A stretch of DNA of 64,000 nucleotides from Aporrectodea caliginosa (taxonomy: Eukaryota; Annelida; Clitellata; Crassiclitellata; Lumbricidae): the NCBI GenBank assembly GCA_020284085.1, contig JACEVL010000933.1, positions 97,001 to 161,000 of the forward strand, written 5' to 3'. Under the pieces are notes generated by a model. It had not been told where the DNA came from and searched no databases. It worked only from the letters and a program-made list of their open reading frames with translations. How positions within the stretch are numbered: the stretch's first letter is position 1; each line of letters opens with the position of its first letter. The position numbers were made by a program, and so were the translations under genes. Shown here piece after piece: positions 1-9,500 of the stretch.

Positions 1-227
1 CATTTGAGAGCGTATTTTACTGTTATAAACGTAGGCCCTATCGCATTCTCTGGCCAAGGAACTCGCAGACCTGTCGAACAGTGTAAATTCTAAAAGTAAG
101 ATTTGAGAGGTTTATATATGTCCAATAACGTGTATAGCCTACATAGCTGAGCGTTGCTTATAGTATGTTAAAAATGATAGCATCGCATTTATGATAGAAA
201 GAAAACTTTAACTCGTAATGTGTTCAC

Positions 228-548
228 CTGGTGGAGGCCTATAAGAGACGGTTATCGTTTGATTGTCCTGGCTGTATCCGTTGTCACCAACGCATCTGTA
301 TTCTCCGAGGTATTTAGTACAATGAGCAGAACAGTTTGGATAAGTCATTATAATCAGGAACTCCTTCGCCACAAAGACGTATGGCGGTTCATCACGAACT
401 AAGTCACCATACGGTGCTGTCTTGTACCATCGCACAGTCGGACGTGTACTCGGATCAGAGGTTGCATCACACCGGAAGACGAATTGTTTTTCCTCCAGAA
501 AATCAACGGATATTTGTTTTGGACCTCTGATCGTCACTTTTATCTTCA
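228..548 (-). CDS. Ig-CAM exon: whole Ig6-like domain, copy B
   Basis: A phase 1-1 exon of 321 nt with acceptor ttcttag and donor ccag|gtgaac. The cysteines are in FRCDATSDPST and GEYRCVGDNGYS and the tryptophan in VRWYK. It ends in a proline-rich linker (YRPPPG). The gene continues left of the window. Confidence 0.85.
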
Positions 549-3500
549 CTAAGAAACAAAGAAAGACTTCATAACTGTTGATGTTAATTAAATAAATGGC
601 AATAAAGAAATCGTACTAGCAATTAACAATACTTGTGTTTTCTGGAAATTTAGTTTAAGTAAGGATTGCATTTAAGAAGTTTAAACTTTGCAAATTTAAA
701 ATCCACTGCCCAGTTCTGTTCATTTTTTTTATTAATTCCTTTATGTAAATCACGTCTGAACTCAATACTCATGTTTTTATAGTTGGTTAAGTCTGGTATC
801 TCTTTTCTGATCAATCTGGTTTCGAAATCTCCTCTCGCGCAGATAATTAGTTTATGATTAGATTTACCATGAACAGACAGTCGAGCGATGCATTGATCAA
901 CACCATAAAGACGTGACAGAAGTCGCTAGATACAAATTGAGTTATAACCTGACACTGTGGTAGCATTGGATAGCGCATTGGATAAAACATTGGCATAGAC
1001 AGCGAGAGGTACTGAGTGCGAGCCCCAAACGTAAATCCAAACGTACTGTTTGGATTTATTGTACACATAAAATAGTTTAAGTTGCGTATCAGAATTCTTA
1101 AGTTTGCAATGTCGACCTGAAATTAATTTACTTCGTTTTGATGATTTTGATTGTTAGGAATGCATTACACTGATGAAACGAATTGAAAAAATTGTATCTT
1201 CGAAGATTTAGTAAGAAGATAACGAACATAGATGTTGTGTTCAAGAAGTTTTGGTTATTTAGTGCAAGAGATTGACAAGAGCACACTTGTGTTTCGAGTA
1301 GGACGAAAAGTGAACTGATAAAATAAAACATGTTGAAGAATAGCAGGAGGCACAAAACAATGCACAACAATTTTCAACTATAATTCTAAAGAGGATCGCA
1401 GTGACTGAAATGGGTCGTAAATCCGCATGACTAGCAATAGGCGTTAGGCTACATGTACCTAAGGAGTTGGGGGCGGGGGATAGCAACAGTACGTTTTCAG
1501 GACGATGGTGGTTTGCCTTGGCTGAACAACAGATTTGATATTATGGGTCACAAAAGATGCAAGTTTGTAAGAACAGTTGCGAAATTCCCAGTAAGGAATA
1601 TTGTCGATTCCTGGTGACGTTCGTTTTGATAAGAGTTTTTCCATTTCAAATTCCTGCAGAAACTTGTCGACACTGGTTGGCAGTAGTTTAGATAGCTGAT
1701 CAGGAATTGTGGTAGCACAGTAGTTACCAAATCCAGGGAAATGATAATCACACGAAGAGGAACTGAGGCACATCCACTAATGACTGAGGGAGTGGAACGA
1801 GTAGGAACCTTACAGCAGGAATTAAGTGTGGGATCCCATGTTGACGAGGTTCTGGGAGCGTTCACTGTATGCCCTGCGAGTCCTACGAGCAAACGGCCTC
1901 CCACCTGCAGCTATGCACGCAGTGACCCAGGCAACAACAGTCGCAAGACTCCTATACGCCGCTCCAGCCTGGTGGGGCTATACATCAGCAGCCGATCGGC
2001 AGAGACTTGAGAGATTGCTCAACAGAACTCAGCGCATGGGTGACCTGTCAGCAGGCGCTACATCAATTGCAACACGAGTCGGTTTGGCGGAGGAACGGCA
2101 GCTCCAGGCGGTATGATATGATTCACATGTCCTTCGAGGTCTTTTCCCGCCAAAGAATAGTCGACGACCCGGCCTTAGAGCACGAATGCACAACTTTGAT
2201 CTTCCGTGCAAAGACGATAAGAACCTTTGTCTCAATGGTCCTTTACAAACATATTAATCGAGTCCCCAAAGCTAACAATTAACCAACATTGTTTACTCCC
2301 TCCATTTTTTCCCACAGTATTGTCCCAGGTTGCGGTGTGTCAGCCTGTTTTGCAAAACTAAACGAATATAGTTTAAATCGGTGCAATATTAGCGAAGTGA
2401 GTTATGGTTGAATCAGCGGCTAGGTGGCGTCAGGTACTGGACTCTTAATTACAAGTTCGAGCTATATATATATATCAACACAGGTTTATGGGGACATTTT
2501 TCAAAAACACAAAATGAGCACGAATCAAGGCATCTTAAGTCATTCTAGGACCAAGTTTCATGGGGACTCGGGTCAAGTCCGCCTAACATGTTAGGCCCCT
2601 AATTAAATGGGTCGATAGTTTAGACAGAGGTTAGGGTCGAGATTGGCCTTCTTGAGTGCAGGAAAGACTAAGGCTCGCTTTTGCGCAGCAGGATTGCAAC
2701 CCTCAGAAAGTGACCTATTGAAACGGTACAGAAAGAAAGGAACAATATAATCTAGAATGTCAGTGATAATAAATGGAGGTAAAGGGTCTAATTCACATGA
2801 TTTTAAATTAACCGAAGAAAAAACTGAGCGGAGATCCGAGTCCAAAATAGGTAGATGTCGTCGAGGAGAATGTAGGAGGAGCGTCTGTAGTGGATGCGCG
2901 AAGACGGCCAGTCTTGGCCGTGAGCATGTTCAGAAAGTCATTGGCGGGAAAGGCATGTATCTCCGAAGGCCGAGTTGGTCGACCTAGAAGTCCTGAGATG
3001 GAGGACCAAAGGCGCTTTGGATTCTTGGCATTTCGAGAGACGAGTAGCCAGTACATGCATATAATTTATGCATGTGCATACATACATTCAAACAAATATG
3101 CTTGTATGTATGCACTATGCATGTATGCTGTGTATACATATGTACATGCAATATTCAGAAATGTCAACTGCACGCTCTTCTTCAAACTGTCTAACTGTAC
3201 TTGAACTGGTCAGGAAAATTTCTGCTATTAGAATGAAATCAATATGTGGCTGATTTCCGTTATAATCTGAGTTCTGCGTTCAGCTGCTCGCCTCATTGGC
3301 CACCTTCCTAAACATGCTCCTGTCTCTGCCTATATGCGTGATGTTCTTCACTGGCTCCCTGTTTTTAAGCGCATCTCCTATCGAGTTGCTGCACTTGTAT
3401 GGAGGTGCTTTCTTGCCTGTGCTCCATCCTACTTGTCTGATCTTAGTCGACCTGTCTCTTACCTCGCAGCTCGTAGATCTCTGCGTTCTTCAGAAAGGGG

Positions 3501-6500
3501 GGAGCTTTTGGTCCCGCGAGCTCACCTTTCTATTAGACAGCGTCGAGCCTTTTCCATTGTGGGTCCCTCCATCTGGAATGACCTCCCACTAGACTTGCGA
3601 TTGATGCCTCGGCTAGATACGCCTGCCTTTTATAAGTATCTCAAATCACACTTTTTAGACGTGGCTGGGCTGGGAGCGCCTCTGAGTAGGTCTCTTGAAG
3701 AGGCGCTATATAAATTCTTGGAATGAATGAATGAATGAATGAATGAATGAATGAATGAATGAATGAATGAATGAATGAATGAATGAAAAATGCATACTAC
3801 GCACTCTAGACAAGTCAACTGCGCACTGAACAATGTCAACAGCATTCAGAAAACACACTAGTTTACAAGGGCGTAGAATTGTGGATTACCGTATATTACA
3901 CGATACAATCAGAATGGCATTGTAATTGCACATCTATATAGCGCCACTCAGAGATTCAGATTCATTAAGCTGAATATGTTATTGTTTTGTTAACTGATGG
4001 TACATAACCTTCAACAATGAGTTTCACTGCAGCTGTAGCTTTGCTGTAGCCATTGTCGCCGATGCACCTATATTCTCCGTGATAAGCTGTCCACTTCTCA
4101 GTACCGTTTGAGTTGACATAGATGGTCAGTGCACCGCCCTTTATGGTGACAGTTGGTGGATTGTCTTGGACTGGTTGTTCCTCGTTGTTTTCATCCACTT
4201 TGTACCACCGGACGCTTGGAGGAGTGCTTGGATCTGAAGTTGCACTGCATTCAAATCTTACTTCTCTTTCTTCATACATCTCGACACGGACATCTTGGCT
4301 GTCGACAAGAATCACTTTTGTCTTGCCTAGAAAGCATAACAAATATTACAATTGGTTGCAATGTTCTGAATAACTACTCCAAGCCAATCGGATGGCAATG
4401 AGATAACTTCCTAACGTTTGCATGTCACTGCTGTGACTGGAGTTAGAATATAATATATAAACAGTAACAAATCTCACTGCGTGGTACCATTCCACAATTG
4501 AACTATGCACAGCAGTTAATCATGCGTCTTAGAAACTTGATAACTGTATTAATTATGTAGGCACATTAATAGTCCTCTCGGCAGAAATCAGTTAAGAAAA
4601 CTAACAGACTCAACAACTAAAAGTTGTCCATATTTTTGACATGACTAAAACATTGCCTGTATTAAAGGTTCTCTATCTCTTGAAATTGATGTGATGATAA
4701 CTACTCACTTAGTACGTTTAGGTATCCCGAAGAAAAGGCGTATCCGTGAATGTTGCTTGCATTGCATTGAATAACTGTCAGATCCGTTTGTTTATCCCGG
4801 TCATCGCAGTTTCGACAAACTTCTCTGATTGTCAGAGTTTTCTTGTTGTTGCTGAATGCAAATCGCCTGGGAGGGTTGTTTACTAAAAGGAAGCATGTGT
4901 ACTGCATAATTCATTACAACAAACATTAATACCTTACTTTAGAAGATATTTAAATTGGCAAAAAATTACCCAGTATTTGAACAGTCAAGGAAGACCGACT
5001 AAAACTTAAAATAAACCACATTATTTGTTGGAATCAACAACTGATCAAGATAATTTATGGGCCTCATTTGCAGTAAAACATTGAATATACGACATTTACG
5101 TGAGCGATAAGGATGCTAAGGAAGCCATTTGATTACCATTAGATTAGATAAGCAGACATATACGGCATACGCTTACTTCATAAGCAGACATATATGATGT
5201 TACTTCACGGAAACTCCTCAATGTTTGACTGTATGTTTACCTACCTATGCTTTAGTGCAGCGTTTCCCAAAGCGTGATCTGCGGAACCATGGGTTCCATG
5301 AGGGGAAGACAAGGGTTCCATGAGGAAGTGGATTACGGTAAGTGTTGTTTGAATGTGCTGTTACATCATAAATACTGAGTGGCCGAGTGGGTTGGTAGCC
5401 CGCTCGCCACGCCGGCGGCCCGGGTTCGCTTTCCGGTCGGTCGGTTTATCAGAGATTAATTTCTCGGATCTTTACTGCGGGTGGCTCGGTCGCAATATAA
5501 ACTTGAGTACAATACAACACAATACAACACAACACAATATACTGGGGCGCGGTGGTATGGGGTATGTTGGTGCCTTGCAGCTGGAGGGTTGCGGGTTCGA
5601 ATCCACCTCAAAGCCGCCGCGTAGGGACCCTGGGCAAGTCCTTCACTGCAATTGCTCATGCGCTTCGGCGTGAAACTCCGATTCAGCGTCCGCGCAGTAG
5701 TCGGGAGCGCCTCTGAATGGGCAATCTGGTAGAGGCGCTATAACAAGTGTTCAAATACAATACAATGCAATACAATAAATCGGATTCCAAGGCAAGGACA
5801 AATTCCGTGGGAAAATTTCATTTAAAATAATATCTAATCTCTAAAACAGAATTAAGCTATTCATACTGTGTCATTAAACTTATATTGGTTTGCTTCACAG
5901 GCAATACGTATACCTGAATATGTTTTATTTCGGTTGGGGTTCCGTCAAAATGTTTTTAGATCAAAAGGGTTTCGTAGGCAAAAAGATTTGGAAGCACTGC
6001 TTTAGTGTTTGATAAAATAACAGCTGGATTGCAAAGTCAGACAAAGGTAAAGTTTGAAATGCCAGTTTCATCAGGAAAAAATTAAACAGAGTATACAAAA
6101 ACCACTTTTAATCCTGTTAGTCATTCATGGTGCTAGACTCCAATGCCATGTGATGGAGATTGCAGACATGGTTCACACTGGAATTAGATACTGCAAGTAA
6201 ATCATGCCTACTACTATTACGATCATTACCAAATTGCAGTACGTAAATGTAAATAAATATCTACACAAACCTCAATATTGAGTGATACCGATACCTCATG
6301 CAGAAGGCATTTACTAACCTGGAGTCAAGTGTACCCACTAGGGTGCCACTCAACGTAATGTAAAAAATGGACTTCAGAATATACCAGGTCCCACCCCCTC
6401 ATTTTGTTCTCTTTATGATGCATAGTAACTGTGCTAAGTTTGATTGAGAAATATTAATATTTACTGGTAGCTCAATGTGCTCATATTTTTAATATTGCGG

Positions 6501-9500
6501 TATGCACGTTTGTTGCGATTAAATGTATTTTTTATTCACATTTTTCTCCACCAGAGTAAATTAAATCCTGCGTGAGTAACTCAGTATTGCTGTAATGTTA
6601 ATGTTCACCAGTGACAGTGTTCACATTCTTTCCTGCTATATACTCATTACTGAGCTGCAGACTTATTTTGTAATTATTTGGAATAAATATAATCAATCAT
6701 AGTACTGTTAATGTCTGTCTGTACCAGTAGTGCAGTATAGTTATTACTTAAATTGTGCATCGCTCTAGTCTTCACTGAGAACCATAGGTGACTGATAATA
6801 TAATGTAACTTTGATTATTCATTTGCTGTTTAGTTCATTAGTGAGTGATAATGGGGTTTTGTCTTTTATTTGGAATATTAGCAACAGCCTGTAACTCAGG
6901 AGTTCAAGCCGGTGCCTGCATACTTTTGGAAGAAAAGTTGGGCAATGATCTGCATGGTCAGCTTAGCTGCATGCATCACTTCATGGAACTAATGGTACCA
7001 GGTAGTAAAAGTGTTTGATACATTGAGAGGATCAATTAGTGGACCAAACATCCAGTTGTTCCAGAGATTTGGTGAGTATTGGGGTTCGATTGCCCGATCA
7101 GACTACGAAAGTGTTATGAAGGTACACATTCCATCGCTTCGGCTCTAAATCTAGTTCGGGATGACCTCATGCAGTTCATTCAGTGCTCAGGACCTTACAG
7201 AGTTTCAGTTAAGGGACGATTACCGAGAGCTTCTGCAACTATTTCTCGGAGAAGAGTCCAAGTCAGGCAGTGTGAGTGTTCATAGTCACCCTGACCCTTC
7301 CACCGAGCTATAGGTGGATGGCGTAGCTGATATACAGATTGAAAATTTTCCTTTTTCGCTCCCAATTCCGTCTGACTGCACGTGAGCTGTCGGCTTTCGG
7401 TCACTTTGACACATGCGTACAGGTCTGTTTTACATGTGCATGTGCTTCGTCTGCTCCAAGAAATGATCTTCAGTTACTCTGTGAGTTAGACAGCTGCAAG
7501 AAGACACACGATGCTGTTGCTAAGGCTGCTTAAAGTTCGCTGGTCACTTATGGCATGTGAGTGACATTCTGGTCGGTCTCGCCTTCTTTGACTCTGAAGA
7601 GGTGAAGTCTGCCATGGTTGCAGCGATAGACGTCAAAACAACAGATCATCCTGGATGCATTGCCTTCACTACAACACTTCATCAGAAGCAGCTGTCTGAC
7701 TTTGTGTGGTAACACAACAGGTAACTTTTCACAGCATTGGATATACCACAACATTTCCTAGGCTACAATCCAGATACATGGGACAGTGACAACGACTCAA
7801 TTGTTACCCAACAGAAAGTGAGAAGTCTGAAAGTTGTTAATGAAACCGAGCGCGGAGTGGCTTTGATCCAGAGTTTCAATGGAGTCCTAACAAATCATCA
7901 GGGACAGAAACAGTTTTTGCTGCAAGTCATAGAGAAACACTGAGTGACTTTCTCAATCCAAACAAGTTCACATTTACTACATGCAGCTAGTGCAGCAGCA
8001 ACAACATCAGCATCCGCAGAGACAAATGATTAACATTTCTGACATTTTCTGTCATTGTTTGTGTGAAAATTATTGTACTATGTGTTGATTATTAAACACA
8101 GTCACACACAATATACAGGAATTCTGCAGTACTCAGCAACAGCCATTGACCTCCTTTGTGAGAATTTTGACCAGATTCTGAGTCATCTGACTTCTGGTGT
8201 TGAAACTGACATTATACGGCAATATCGGAAAAATGCCACATATTGTAAAACTTCATCAGTGTTGAGCTACCAGTAAATGTTATTAGAATGCATCCAAATT
8301 TTGTGAGCATATCTATTTTACCATTAGGAACACATTTGGAGGGTGGGAAGATGAAAATTAAAATCTTTATTTTTGAGTGGCACCCTAGTACCCACTTCAA
8401 ATTCTTGAAACAGAATATACATGTATTGCAATGAGGTGAGGTTTTTCTTGCCCCAAATAGTTTCCTTTGAAGAAATAATTACGTGGCTACTTACTATCTA
8501 ATGCTACTCCATCTTGAAGCCAGACAATTGTATCCTGTGGTTTGGCATTGACATTACAGCTGAACGTGTGCGATTCACTTTCAGTCACGTTGACATCGTA
8601 AGGGCCATCCTTTATACTGCGAAATACGGGCGCCTCTGGAAAAGCATGTTACTATTACTTGTACATCAAATAAGAACCTGAAAAACAGTTTACGCGGTGT
8701 TTAAAAACACCTTGAAAACCTTCTGGAACCGTATGCTGGGATTGTTACATCATTTCACTGAGGTACAAACAGAAATTGGCAATTCATCACTGCAAGTAAT
8801 CACAAGTAGACCTGCTTGAGCTTTATATATACCAGTAGCATGGCTATATAGTAAACTTCCTATGATGAACTGGTAACCGCAGGCAATAAATAGATATGAA
8901 AAACCAAACTGTTTCCAATGACTCTGCTGCATTTCATTGTATTTATTAATCAAAACAAACCTTGAACGCGTATCTGAAGAGTATGTGTGTTGCGTCCTTG
9001 GGTATTTGAAGCAGTGCAGATGTAATCTCCCTCATCAGATGCAGTTATACTATTGAGGGTGAGTTCCGTATTAAAATTAGTCAGTGCGTATCTTCCAATT
9101 GGAAGAGTATTCCTTGGCCCTGCCCAGGTAATTGTTGGCTCCGGACTGAACAAAGATTAAACAAAAGCCATTTAAAAGTACATGTGAAGCTCATAACAGC
9201 ATATGTCTGGGTATATATGGATCCTAAAATTAAATGCCACTCAACTGTTTAGAATGCATGCAAGGATAAAGTTGATGATCACGTAAATCAGCTTCCGCTT
9301 CACTAAACACAGTTTTTCTAAAATTCAAGAAAAAGCATGTGCAAATTCAACCTAGTCTGTAATTTCATTCAGAAGCTAAATTCAAAATAGAAAACAAGCT
9401 TGATTTGATAAGAAAAAGTTGAATTCAAGTATTTATTTGCCTATTTCTTTCTCAAATTTACACTAACATATCATTGCAATTTTGAGAGTAACCAGTAAAT

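Larger units (their letters stand above)
549..4008 (-). other. Ig-CAM intron with LINE debris
   Basis: The intron lies between the two Ig6-like exons. Two separate rearranged LINE fragments occupy 1459-2345 and 2603-3786. In 549-1440 and 3787-4008 I see no gene, only AT-rich sequence, apart from a short LINE-tail-like fragment (tatatagcgccactcagag) at about 3935. Confidence 0.6.
4883..8494 (-). other. Ig-CAM intron holding a SINE and a DNA transposon
   Basis: The intron between the two Ig4 exons contains the SINE at 5378-5776 and the TAGGGTG transposon at 6339-8387. In the remaining parts (4883-5377, 5777-6338) I see no coding region. Confidence 0.7.

Noticed and set aside
5378..5450. Functional tRNA-Ser or tRNA-Leu gene
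   Set aside because: The B box is imperfect, no cloverleaf closes, and the sequence continues into a repeated SINE body.
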